Shown one piece after another: positions 12,101-22,467 of a stretch of 64,000 bases of DNA. A program made the translations under genes and the position numbers. The notes below the pieces were generated by a model that was not told the origin of the DNA, did no database searches, and worked only from the letters and a program-made list of their open reading frames with translations. Location of the stretch: contig OX442317.1 of the NCBI GenBank assembly GCA_949358305.1, forward strand, positions 9,550,186-9,614,185, given 5' to 3'. The first letter of the stretch is position 1; each line of letters starts with the position of its first letter. The DNA comes from Strigamia acuminata. Lineage: Eukaryota > Arthropoda > Chilopoda > Geophilomorpha > Linotaeniidae.

Positions 12101-12119
12101 AGACAAGTCGAGATATTAA
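9114..12119 (+). CDS. Secreted double C-type-lectin-like protein CTL3
   Basis: Exons 9114-9366, 10866-11339 and 11875-12119 give 972 nt (323 aa), both introns phase 1 (AAAGTAAGT donor, TTTCAG and TTCTTAG acceptors). Residues 1-18 are a signal peptide (MFYTIFILLLC...). CTLD1 has the typical SWYEAL...C start, then NWC, VC, TCW, DC and FVC. CTLD2 has SWKEAEARC, then NWC, TC, ICW, AC and FIC. The last exon has no ATG, so it is easily missed. The calcium/sugar ligands of classical CTLDs are not conserved, so a protein or non-sugar ligand is possible. Intron 1 carries a nested hairpin element and a LINE fragment. Confidence 0.92.
9436..9663. mobile_element. Foldback element with hairpin inside a hairpin
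   Basis: Outer arms of about 52 bp (9436-9490 and 9612-9663; AAGGGGAATCAGAAAAGAAA...) are inverted copies. They enclose a second perfect-looking hairpin at about 9491-9552 (AAACACAGGCTGCTAAACAC and its complement). No coding capacity. Nonautonomous; lies in CTL3 intron 1. Confidence 0.8.
9912..10159 (-). mobile_element. LINE reverse-transcriptase fragment (degenerate)
   Basis: The minus strand reads AFIAQRNGKLAGVLIDVSKA, then FDTVLHSLL, GLPERL and, after a stop, RGVKQGDP. These are the reverse-transcriptase motif A region (DVSKAFDTV, containing the first catalytic Asp) and the QGDP block. At least two stops interrupt it, and motif C (YADD-type) is absent, so it is a dead, truncated copy of a non-LTR retrotransposon. 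It is in CTL3 intron 1, antisense to the gene. The flanks (9690-9900 and 10200-10300) hold short inverted ATCTCG/CGAGAT repeats that may be another small element. Confidence 0.8.
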
Positions 12120-12937
12120 CGCTGCATTCTTCCTTGAATGTGAGCATGGAGAAATTAATGAAGACCCTGAAAATGATTTTTGACCTTGGCTTCAAGTATT
12201 ATAAGTTTATTATTATTCGAACTTCGATAAAACAAAGAGTATTTTACTTGTGATAAATGGTAATTTAAATGCCAAAAATAATTATTTTACTTGTGATAAA
12301 TTATTAAATACTAATTTAAATGTATAACAAAAATAATTGGATTTACACAAACTTTTGCAAATGTGAAATTTGTTAGTCAAACATTTTTACAGTTACATAA
12401 TTCTGCTTTTACACGGTAGAGACATTCCAGAAAAGAAGTGTAAAATAAGCTGCATTCAAAAAGTCGAGTTGTAAAATAACATTTGATTCATACTGTATAT
12501 CCTCATACCACATTTTTATTATTTCAAGCCAGGTTGGTATTAGATTTTGTTTATACTTTCGTCAGATGAATCTATTTAACTACTTAAAATTTCAAGGTTT
12601 AATTAAAACTGTATTTAATTTGAGGTCAATTCAAATATATGGATTTGACTTGTACTGTAGTGCGTATGAAAATAAAAAATTGTTAAAAACCGTTAAAAAC
12701 CAATCAAAAGTGGTTTGAAATCATTAAAAAGCATCAAAAACCGACTAGGAATGGATAAAACTCGCTAAAAAGCATTAAAAAAAACGATATCAAATTACTT
12801 ACGGTACTACTGTTCGGATAACCGATTGTTCGTAGAACCGGTGTATCGATAATCGATAATCGATGTTCTACTAAATTAAAAATCGTATTCAGTGCAGAGC
12901 CGCAAAGCAGATTCTGCCACCCGATCCCTCATTACAC
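12120..12937. other. Intergenic, no gene seen
   Basis: Very AT-rich with degenerate AAAAACC-type short repeats near 12680-12790 and short GATAATCGAT repeats near 12850. No coding signal. Confidence 0.5.
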
Positions 12938-12969
12938 AATTGATAAATCCAATTCCAGGATGTGTAAAC
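12938..12969 (+). promoter_or_regulatory. CTL upstream element, CTL4 copy
   Basis: CAATTGATAAATCCAATTCC plus AGGATGTGTAAA. A second, partial copy (CACAAATCCGACTC) lies right before the CTL4 start at about 13050-13063, matching the two-copy layout in front of CTL5. Confidence 0.6.
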
Positions 12970-13076
12970 ATCTGAGCGCCATACAACATTACTTTTACCT
13001 TGACTGTAAATAGTTGCATCTTATTACTAAGGAAAGCGTCACGAAACAGTTCACAAATCCGACTCAATACTGAATC

Positions 13077-16000
13077 ATGTTTTGCACGATAATAATTCTA
13101 CTTTTGTGTTCATTTCAAGCGAGGATCCAAGCACTAGACGTACTTCAGCAAAAAAATGTCGAGTTTAATGGACGCAAAATCCAATTTTTAGGTATGAGAA
13201 ATTCTAGCAGCTGGTATGAAGCACTCAGTTACTGCGCACACAAGAATATGAATCTTCTCACTGTTGATTCGGCTGCAAAGACTGCATTTATAATAGCCAG
13301 TAAACCGGATTTTCACATTCTTTGTAAGTACTGTAGTGCCATGTGATTGGCAAATAAGATGCACTTCCCCGACAGAGCAGTAAGTGACATTTATGGGTTA
13401 GACATGCTACCATCTTCCCCCGAATATAAGACCACGGCGTTGTATTCGAATATAACACCAGGGTGTTGTATTCGTCAAATAACATGTAAGTTTGGAAAAA
13501 AAGAAAATTGTGAAAAATATGGAAAACTGTGATTAAAAAAACAAACAATATCTTGTATGTTTTTATTTTGTGTGTTTTATTTAAAGTAACAAAAACAACA
13601 ATAAAAAATAAACTAAATGAAAACGAACGTGTGCTGTTTCGGTAGCGTTTTGACAGCGTACACTGTACGTCTTTCATAGTTTTCTGAAAATTCGAATATA
13701 ACACCATGGTGTTGTATTCGAAAACAATAAAAAATTCGAATATAACACCATGGTGTTATAGCTGAAGTGGTGTTAAATTCGAATTTTTGCTCAATGTTTA
13801 CAAACTTGCCATTTTGAGCAAAACTCGAATACAACATCATGGTGTTATATTCGGGGGAAGACGGTAGTAAGTTAATAGGTCGACAGACTGATAGGCATCA
13901 GCTCAACATTGAGTCGACAGACTGTCACCACATGGAAACCTGATCCCAAGTTTTAATTAGGCGCGTTCAAAGTTTCCATTTTTACGCTTTTTATCGTTTC
14001 CGGTTCTATAAACTGAATGGCAATAAAAATCCAAAATCCAAAACCACAACTGGAGTTGTTTACAGATCGGTTTATGCGTGGTTTTGGTCTTTACAACCAA
14101 ATTTAAAATAACCGTCAAACTTTCAAAAGTCCGAAGCATCCATCTCTCAAAATGTGAATAAATGCTACATGACGTACGTTCAAATAAGGGGGCCACACAA
14201 CCACAACTCGTTAGTTAAATGGAAAAAAAGGAATTTTTATGCACCATGTACTCACTCGCACAATCGCGACGCAAAAACGACACAACAAATGGGCCTAAAA
14301 ATGAACACATTCACAGTTGGGCACGTTTTTGCATACCATTTGCCAAAATGGTTTATATAAACTGCATGAATGGTATAAACCAAAACTTTGAACGCACCTA
14401 GTCTTATTTATACCCCTTTATCCTCTCTCTATATTGATTTATATGTAGAATACACTTTTTAACGTTTGCATTGGTTTAAAAAGTGATTTGATGACTTGTT
14501 AAGCTCACAAGGTTCACACTTGTGTTGACACTACTCTTTCCACACTCAAGAGGAACCCTGGAATCTTGGCTCCCATTGGCCGAGCCATTTAACTTGTGTA
14601 GTGATACATAAAAAAAGACCCAAAACACCAGAATTGCATTATACAGATACACAGATATAAATAGAAGTGCAGACATTGCAATAGATTTCCTTTCCTGACA
14701 AAGCAAGCGACCAACTTAACAGACATGCATTTTAAAATAAAAAGAACATAAAACTTTATTTTTAAAATGGAAATTCCAGAGTAACATTAAAAGTACATCA
14801 TTTCAATCATTATTATATTGAAAAAGACTAAAAATCATTGGGAACTACTTTTCCTCGTATCAGAAGTTCAACTACAGTTCTGGGTAATCAGACTAGGTCA
14901 GTTTTCTTCCATTGCATCTATTTTTTTTATAGATGCAATGCAAGAAAACTGACGGAACGCAAGCTGCTTGCGTCCAAAAATTCTTGATGTTGACGCCAAT
15001 TCCTGCTTCAACTCCAAGTTGAAGTAAGCGGCGCACCGCAAGTAAAGGTCTTGCAGCCAACCAATCCCGATCGAATCCAATTCTCGTCGATTACGTCTGG
15101 TTGGCGAGACTTTGCCCCATGCAAACAGGCCGCCATTTTCGGATTCTGGAACTAGTTCTAGAACTAGATCCAATTCCAGGTCTCATTGAAACCATCTGAT
15201 TGGCCAGACGAAACATCAATTGATACGACTCTGTTCACACGTGCCCTAGAGTGTGTACACTCTGCATTGCGTTTGACCAATTTTTCCTTGCGTTGCACCT
15301 ATACTCGAGTTGCACTCAAAAAGGCACCTCACAATGTGTACTCCCATTGGTCGAGCCAGTTTACTACAAACTCCAGACTGTGTGCTACTACTAGGCGAAG
15401 TAGTTTTTATTTTTATTTATTGTTGTGATTTTTATGACTAGTTTAGTTAATGTTATTTTGATTTTATTTAATAAAAAATGTTATTTCCATCATTAAAATG
15501 AAGTTTTACACATTAAGAAATGTCAAACTCATGTTTGTTGTGTTTATTGCTTACATCGTCTGGAAGTTTGAATTTTAGACCGTTGCCTAGGCAATCGATT
15601 GCAATGTCTGTACATTGTAATGCAATTCTGGTGTTTGGGTCTACTTTTGTGGATCACTACACCAGTAAACTGGCTCGACCAATGGGAGTACACATTGTGA
15701 GGTGCCTTTTTGAGTGCAACTTGAGTATAGTGTGAAAGTAACATGCATTTGAAATAGAAGTATTAGAAATAGAAGTGATTTGTAAATTCGAAGCTGGCAC
15801 TCCGACTATACAAATCATTTTCTAAACCATCCTCAAAACGGAATCTTCACGGACAAACAGTTTTCCATTTTTTGGTCATTCGACGCAAATCAATTGGTTT
15901 AAATTGACCAAAAAATGTTTCACTTCAAAAAATGTAAAACGATTCAATCGAACATTTTAGGGTTATGGATTGACGTAAAAGGTGACTTACCGGAGTTCCT

Positions 16001-16736
16001 GAACGAAGTAGATATAACAGGAAGCTCGCCAAGAAAATTTTACAGGATAGATAACAAGCAATCATCCACACTGGACGGTACTTACACCAACTGGTGTCCT
16101 GGCTATCCTCAATCAGGTCAAAACAAAAAGTTTGATGATGTACAAGATTATTGCGGAGCTCTGACAAGATCTGAAAACTGTTGGAAAACATACGACTGTG
16201 CTATGGAAGCGAGTTACGGTTTTGTGTGCGAAGACCGATTACCACAGAAAATTAAATACAAAATCCCTCGCTCTGTGACTGATGCTCAATTCGAGGGTAA
16301 AAAATACTCGTTCCACGACCAAGTAGACCTGACCTGGAAAGAAGCTGAGAAGAGATGCAATGAAAGGGCACAAACGCTTGTCCACATTCAAAACGAAAAG
16401 GAGATGCAGTTTCTTCAGGATGAAGTGAAAAAGAAAAACTTAAGTATTTACTTGACGGTCAAATAATGTTGCAATTGCAATACCGAATTAATCCACTTTA
16501 ATTTCTTAGATTATTGGATTGGTTTGTCAGCACTCATAAGCGGTCAAGGTGTAGAATGGCATTGGATCACACATTCACACAGAAACACTTTCAGTAACTG
16601 GTGTTCTCCGGACGCGACTCAAATCGGACCAGATGATGACTGTGCTTTCATCAGGGCTGAGGGCCTTTGCTGGCACAGCTGGACATGTGACAATGACGAC
16701 GGATTACCTAATGGATTTATATGTAAAGACAGGTAG
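13077..16736 (+). CDS. Secreted double C-type-lectin-like protein CTL4
   Basis: Exons 13077-13323, 15961-16443 and 16510-16736 join to 957 nt (318 aa), phase 1 throughout. Signal peptide MFCTIIILLLC at the start. Intron 2 is only 66 bp, like the 60-bp intron of CTL1; intron 1 (2.6 kb) is filled with transposons. CTLD1: YC, NWC, YC, NCW, DC, FVC, with WIDV in place of WIGL. CTLD2: RC, NWC, DC, LCW, TC, FIC. No EPN/QPD or WND motif. Closest in layout and sequence to CTL1 (shared VKKKNLS/VKQKNLS end of the middle exon). Function not known. Confidence 0.92.
13408..13868. mobile_element. Inverted-repeat element with internal palindromic motif
   Basis: Ends are inverted copies of about 40 bp (TACCATCTTCCCCCGAATAT at left, its complement at right). 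Inside, a near-palindromic 30-mer of the form CGAATATAACACCA-TGGTGTTGTATTCG occurs about four times (13444, 13691, 13735, 13825). No ORF of note. In CTL4 intron 1. Confidence 0.75.
13958..14400. mobile_element. MITE with TAGGYGCGTTCAAAGTTT ends
   Basis: Left end TAGGCGCGTTCAAAGTTT and right end AAACTTTGAACGCACCTA form terminal inverted repeats. The same terminal TAGGTGCGTTCAA motif bounds elements at 25568-27831, 31275-31436, 32279-34555 and 55261-55537. Internal sequence differs, so this is a superfamily of nonautonomous elements. Confidence 0.75.
14896..14953. repeat. Short hairpin
   Basis: GTCAGTTTTCTTCCATTGCA and its near-exact inverted copy flank a T-rich loop (arms about 25 bp). Immediately precedes R1 copy 2. 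Confidence 0.75.
14950..15270 (+). repeat. Dispersed repeat R1, copy 2
   Basis: Shares GCTTGCGTCCAAAAATTC, GACGCCAATTCCTGCTTCAA and the CTGGAACTAGTTC block with copy 3 (28314-28615), and the reverse complement of these with copy 1 (5279-5565). Confidence 0.75.
15299..15730. mobile_element. Foldback element
   Basis: Arms of about 65 bp (15299-15363 and 15666-15730) are inverted copies, including GGCACCTCACAATGTG and CCCATTGGTCGAGCCAGTTTA. No coding capacity. In CTL4 intron 1. Confidence 0.8.
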
Positions 16737-16744
16737 AGACACAG

Positions 16745-17165
16745 ACACAGTTTGCGGCAGGTACTTTTACAATTACGACATTTTTTACACTATATTTAGT
16801 GTCAGGTAAAAGTGTTAAAGTTTGGGTTGCGGTTCAAGTTTCATGTGATAGTTATAAAATTAGACTTAACCTTATGCATGTCAAGTGATTACCGAAACTA
16901 GTATTGTCTTGTTAGCATAAAAAAAAAAGAATTCTTGTTTTTAAATGTTTTAATACAATGTCGTAACTTAATTATTGTGAATTTAAATGAATTCAAAGCA
17001 GAAGCAATTAGATTAACCGCAGTGACGTAAATAGTGGAAAACTACTGGATTAGCTAAGCTATTTTCAGAAATTGTGTAAGCTCCAGTGGAGTTATAAGTT
17101 TTCCAATATACTTATAGGCATAACGGGGGTTTTTATAAGAGAAAAGTACCTGCCGCAAACTGTGT
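16745..17165. mobile_element. MITE downstream of CTL4
   Basis: Terminal inverted repeats ACACAGTTTGCGGCAGGTAC (left) and its complement (right). It starts 8 bp after the CTL4 stop codon, so it probably supplies the CTL4 3' UTR. Confidence 0.7.
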
Positions 17166-17917
17166 GACAAGGCCACATTTTTCTGTCGCTTTACTGTACA
17201 GAGTAGAAACAACGGAGAAATAAAATTAAAATTATTTTGTTCAACATCATTTTTTCGGCAATTATTCATTTTATCACGTATTTCACTGTGAAATCCCACA
17301 AAATCCAGTTTTTCTACTTTCCACACAACATCTAACTTGTAAGCCATGTGTGAGCTATTCCAACAGTAGTTTCGATTGTCAAGAACTCAAGATTGTTGCT
17401 CGCAAAGGAAATAAATAAATATTTCTGGAGCAAGCCGTAAATTACTTTTGTGCTGAATGGGATGCGCGGGAAGAATTTGACATCAAGACACCGGGCGCAA
17501 ACAGTTTATTAAGGTTTCTCTATTTTAAAATGTTTTTCATTAAAGACCTGGCTTTTCTATGTACCAAGCACTTGCGTCTTTTCATTTCCATTGTCCCGGA
17601 ACTGTTTTATATCATCTGAACTGAAGGTAGCCATCTTGTTCCCGCTTCAACTGCCGGTCGCAAAATCAAGCTAATCTAGATTTGTTTTATTCTCTATTCA
17701 AGTTGTTACGCAATTAGATGTTGCACCATTTAAAAATTATTTTTACGATTTCTTGGCGAGTTTATTTTTGCAAGTATTTCGAAAATAAATGCAAACGCAC
17801 TAAAACTTGACTGAAAAAGTAATGAAAAACTTGGCAATCTATAAATAACGCTTAAAAAAAAAACTTTTTTAAATGCAGCTACTGTAATTAGACGTTTTCA
17901 TTAGCGCATCACTAAAC
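17166..17917. other. Intergenic, no gene seen
   Basis: AT-rich sequence without supported coding regions. Confidence 0.5.
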
Positions 17918-18080
17918 AATTGATAAATCCGACTCCAGGATGTGTAAACGTTTCAGCTCTATGCCCATTACTTTCCAAGACATAAAATTTTAATTTTAAC
18001 TTCAATGTAAATAGTTGCGTCTTATTACTAAGGAATGCGTCACTAAACTGTTCATAAATCCGACTCCAGGATGTATTAAC
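17918..18080 (+). promoter_or_regulatory. CTL upstream element, duplicated, CTL5
   Basis: Two copies of ATAAATCCGACTCCAGGATG (about 17922-17941 and 18054-18073) separated by 131 bp that match the region before CTL4. The second copy ends 60 bp before the CTL5 start. A local tandem duplication of the promoter-proximal region is the simplest reading. Confidence 0.65.
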
Positions 18081-18132
18081 ACTCAATAATCATTTCACAG
18101 CTCAAATAATTAAACCAGGACAATACTGAATC

Positions 18133-21100
18133 ATGTTTGGCACAATAATAATTCTACTTTTGTGTCCATTTAAGGTGTTGTTGCAATCTGTTAATATAAA
18201 TCAGCAAGAAGTTGTAGAGTTCCGTGGACGAAAAATCATGTTTGTATTTATGAGCGATGGCTACACCAATAGCTGGTACGAAGCCCTTGCTTTCTGCGCA
18301 CATCAGAATATGGATCTTGTCACCATCGATTCAGCAGAAAAAAATAAATTTGTCACAGCCATTATGCCGCATTTTTATGTCAAAAGTAAGTAGTCCAATA
18401 CAGTGCTTCTCAAACTATAAAATGTTGCGCACCGATATTTTTTCTTCCAATTTATCGCAAACCAGTTTCATATTCTGACGGGACTAGGTAACTTTTATTT
18501 AAAACAAACCCAATTTTTATGCACTTCAGATATGGTATAAAATTAAATGAGGTTTTAAAATATATAATTAATCAATTATGCACCCGACTTATTTGTAACA
18601 AGCTGATTTGCGGGCGACAAAATTATAAGATCACCCTCAATTTTCCAAAATTGTAACCAAAAAAAAGTCCCGATTCAAATTAAACAAAAAAAAAAAAAGT
18701 CCGTTCAAATTATATAAAAAATTATAACAACAATGATTTATTGCATAATGCATAGATAATCATTTCTCCCCAAATTTGATATGTCCGTACCCACCTGAAA
18801 GCTCCAATTTACGACCTCGAAAGATCCCACATAATTTTGAACTTTTGGAACCAAAAATTCAGAAACTTTAAAGTTTTATCTTAATAAAGGCAATACCGTC
18901 TGAACACGTTTTTCTTGTGACTGTAGTGCTCATCAACTAAGCAAATGTACAGTCATGTTAAAAAAACTGGATCCTCACTCTATGCTAACGATTGAACTTG
19001 TGAGTATTTTCGTTTTGTGCCACTAGGTGAAACACCAGACATCAACAGGTGATAATTCTTGCATAATACTTCTATAGCAGACAAGGGTATACAAGTATTA
19101 TCTCCTGTTGATGTCTGGTGTTTCACCTAGTGGCAAAACACGAAATTACCCACAATTTCAATTGCCAGCATAGAGTGAGGGTCCATTTTTTTTAAACACG
19201 ACTCTACCAGAAGTTGACCGCCAATCCCCAGTAAAACCAGTTACGAAACATTGGGCCATTGGATCGGGGAGCAAACAACAATTTAAGACAAAAAGTGTCA
19301 AAATGAACAGTTCAAAAATGGTCTAATTCAATCTTTTAGAGTTTTGGATCGGATTGAAAAGTGATATACCAGAGAGCGTTAACGGACTCGAGGTAAAAGA
19401 TCGAATTCCAAGTAACTTTCACTGGATCGCTAACAACAAGGCATCCAAACTGCTGGAAGGTTCATACACCAACTGGTGCCCTGGCTATCCTCAACCTGCA
19501 GTACAAGATCGTGACGCTGGGCACGACGCTTGCGGAGCTATACGAACTAACGAAACATGTTGGAAGGGATTCGATTGCGTTTGGCAGCAAACCGTAGGCC
19601 ACGGATGGATGTGCGAAGAGCGTTTGCCGACCAAATTAAAGCACAGATACCCACGGTCTATTGAAAATCTTGAATTCAAGGATCTAAAATATACATTCCA
19701 CAATGAAGTACACTTGTCTTGGTTAGAAGCTGACCAGAGATGCAATGAAAATTCACAAAGACTTGTCAATATTGAAACCAAAGAGGAGTTGCGCTTTATT
19801 CAGGATCAAGTGAGAAGGACTAACCTAAGTACGTACTTAAAGTATAAGTTTTGTGCACTGAGCAAGCGCTCCAAACAAAATCAATCTTCATCACGCAAAG
19901 TACATATTTTTGTGCGTAAAGCTACCGTATTTCTTCTTAGACACCATCGATTAGAAGTACAGTCGTAAACAAAAAAAAACTTCCCTTCAGTTTAGCTGTT
20001 TTAATTTTATCTACCAGGTGGCATAAAAATCCATTGAGATTCAGTGACATCAATCTTCACTCGGTCTCTCGTCTTGCTCTAGCAACAGTATTAAAAGATA
20101 GACCTGGCAAACAATGATGGATAAACTTAAAACAGCTAAAGTGAAGGGAAGTTTTTTTGTCCACGACTGTACATCTTAGAATAAAAGAAATACAGTTATT
20201 AGTCCACATAACTTTTTTATGTGCCAGAAAGTTCATGATAATGAGGTACAGAGTGGCGTAGCAACGAGAGGGCGAAGGGGCGGTCCGAATACACAGAAGG
20301 CATTGTGGTAATGTGACCAATCGTGATCGATCATGGTAATTGATATCAAAGTTTTGTAAAAACTGTGCAGGATCAATTCCAAATCAGAAATCTTAGAGTA
20401 ATTAAACAATATAATAACTTAGATTAAGAAGAAATCACACTACGAACTAATGCCTCGTGAAGAAACAAACCATTGTGAGGTTTTCTGAAACTAAAGGGTG
20501 TCCCAAAATTAACGCAAGATTTGAACTAAATAGAAAACACAGTTTTTAGTCTTTAGGTTGTTATTTTTTTATTGAATCATAAAGTACATAGGATAGGATT
20601 GTTTATGGAATAACACATCGGGCAAACGGCCTCCATGGCTTTGCTAGCAATTCTGATCACCGAAACGAGAGAGTACACGACCAGGAAATGTCTAATGCAG
20701 TAATTGAATTGTTTCATGAGCTCTATGGCACGTGGCACCGTCTTGTTGAAACCACATATTGGCCACATCAATATCATCCAATTTCGGCAGACAGAACTGT
20801 GTAACGCTCCATTTTTACTAACCCTAAACTATTGTATGAGCTGTCAAATTGTTTTTTTTTTCAGGGTTGCCAACAATTAACTGCACAAATAGCGGCAAAT
20901 TCAAATCTTGCGTTAATTTTGGAACACCCTTTATTTCAGTCTAATGTGGTTCGGTCATACTCGTGACACATGCTCTCCTGAAACCGGTCACATTTTGCGG
21001 GTGAAGGCTAATGTCCCGACCACAATTAACACTGCACATCGCAGTCAACTATCGGAAAAAAAAAATACTAATAAAACTTTTCTTTCTCAGGTTATTGGAT

Positions 21101-21350
21101 CGGTTTGGCAGCATCCATAACAAACGCTGAATCCCAAACGCTAGAGTGGCGTTGGACTACTCATTCAGACAGAAATTATTTTAACAATTGGTGCTCTCCA
21201 GACGTGATACAAATGGGAATAAATGACACTTGTGCTTTCGTAAGAGCGACAGGAGTTTGTTGGCAGAACTGGGCATGTGACAACGATGACGGCCAGGCTG
21301 AAGGATTCATATGTAAAAATAAAGACAATATAGATCGTCGTTTTTCTTGA
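18133..21350 (+). CDS. Secreted double C-type-lectin-like protein CTL5
   Basis: Exons 18133-18385, 19340-19828 and 21091-21350 join to 1002 nt (333 aa), all phase 1. Signal peptide MFGTIIILLLC. CTLD1 begins SWYEALAFC (exon 1) and continues FWIGLKSD...NWC...AC...TCW...DC...WMC (exon 2). CTLD2 begins LSWLEADQRC (exon 2) and continues YWIGLAAS...NWC...TC...VCW...AC...FIC (exon 3), ending with a short extra tail DNIDRRFS. Poly(A) signal AATAAA near 21388. Three MITEs occupy its introns (18950, 19960, 20493). Same secreted, probably ligand-binding role as its neighbours; ligand unknown. Confidence 0.93.
18950..19204. mobile_element. Tc1/mariner-type MITE, family T1, copy 1
   Basis: TA-flanked element with ends CAGTCATGTTAAAAAAACTG and the complement (about 35 bp), and an inner palindrome built on CCACTAGGTGAAACACCAGA and CATCAACAGGTGATAA. 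Copy 3 (25656-27686) has the same ends; copy 2 (about 21983-22147) keeps only the core and right end. Confidence 0.8.
19960..20169. mobile_element. MITE family T2
   Basis: TA-flanked, ends CAGTCGTAAAC/CCACGACTG followed by AACTTCCCTTCA...AGCTGTTTTAA in inverted orientation. A related half-element lies at about 22148-22245. Confidence 0.75.
20493..20932. mobile_element. Mariner-like nonautonomous element
   Basis: Terminal inverted repeats AAGGGTGTCCCAAAATTAAC (left) and its complement (right, with one change) of about 30 bp. This is the style of mariner-type ends. Internal 380 bp shows no transposase. In CTL5 intron 2. Confidence 0.75.
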
Positions 21351-21831
21351 TGGTATAGGCTATACTGTAAAAACAATGACATAACAAATAAAACTTTTGT
21401 GTTAAAACTGTTGCGTTCGAACTAATTCCAATTTGCATTTCAGTAGGCACATTTAGAAAGTGCGCATGGCCAGTGGCCACTACGACTGAACTTATACAAA
21501 AACGGCCATCATTTTAGCTAGAGACAAGACAAGCAGTTTAAAAACCACCTCTGGAAAAAATTATTCGATCACCTAAACCCAATGAAGGTGATTGTGTGAC
21601 ATCATTTAAATCTCAATTCGTTACAACACATCAGTGAGTTTTTGCGCTACCTGGTGGATACAGCCGAAAACACTCATTCTGCAGGTGAGCTTCAAGCTGG
21701 ACTGGGACGTTTTTTATGTCCTAGACTGTACACCGATTTAAACAGGAACATTGATCAGATGGCCTCGTGATTTGCTTTAACGCAATCGCGACGTTTTAAA
21801 GCAATAAATCAAACATTTTAGACCCTCCTTC

Positions 21832-21982
21832 TATACTCTTTCCGAACTCAAGAAGAGCCCTGGAAGCTGGGCTCCCATTGGCCTACTTGGAACTGCAATG
21901 CAACTACTGCTACACTAGTGAGATAGCTCGGCCAATGAGAGCCCAGCTTCCAGGGCTCTTCTTGAGTTCGGAAAGAGTATAG
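21832..21982. mobile_element. Foldback element
   Basis: Arms of about 50 bp (TATACTCTTTCCGAACTCAA... and its complement) around a 50-bp loop; directly followed by the partial T1 MITE at 21983-22147. Lies between CTL5 and CTL6. Confidence 0.75.
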
Positions 21983-22245
21983 GCTGGCAATTGAAATTGT
22001 GAGTAATTTTGTATTCTGCCACTAGGTGAAACACCAGACATCAACAGGTGATAATACTTGTATAATACTTGTAGAGCAGACAAGGGTAAAACACGAAATT
22101 ACTCACAATTTCAATTGCCAGAGTCCAGTTTTTTTTGTTAACGACTGTACACCGGTGGAAAAAAAAAACTTCCCTTGGTAACTGCAGTTTTAAATTTTCT
22201 CACCAGAGGCATGAAAATCCACTGAGTTTGTGTGACATGACAGAA
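21983..22245. mobile_element. Truncated T1 MITE followed by a T2 half-element
   Basis: 21983-22147 repeats the core of T1 (CCACTAGGTGAAACACCAGA and its inverted partner) and its right end (CCAGTTTTTTTTGTTAACGA). 22148-22245 resembles the left half of the T2 element at 19960. No genes here. Confidence 0.65.
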
Positions 22246-22380
22246 CTAAACCTGGATCTCAAAATGGCTGACTTGTTTTGTTTACTTGGCCATTTGTTTT
22301 CTGTGTACACGATCTCTGAATCCAGCTCGTAATAGGCTGTTAGATAGTTAATATTAATCTGTAATGAATGCATCACCAAA

Positions 22381-22412
22381 CAATTAACAAATTCGACTCC
22401 AGGATGTACGAA
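22381..22412 (+). promoter_or_regulatory. CTL upstream element, CTL6 copy
   Basis: CAATTAACAAATTCGACTCC plus AGGATGTACGAA, ending about 60 bp before the start codon. Upstream and downstream 60 bp are also alike between CTL6 and CTL7. Confidence 0.65.
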
Positions 22413-22467
22413 CAAGCTGTAAACCTTTCAGTCCTTACAACACTACTTGAGGACAGAATACTGAATT

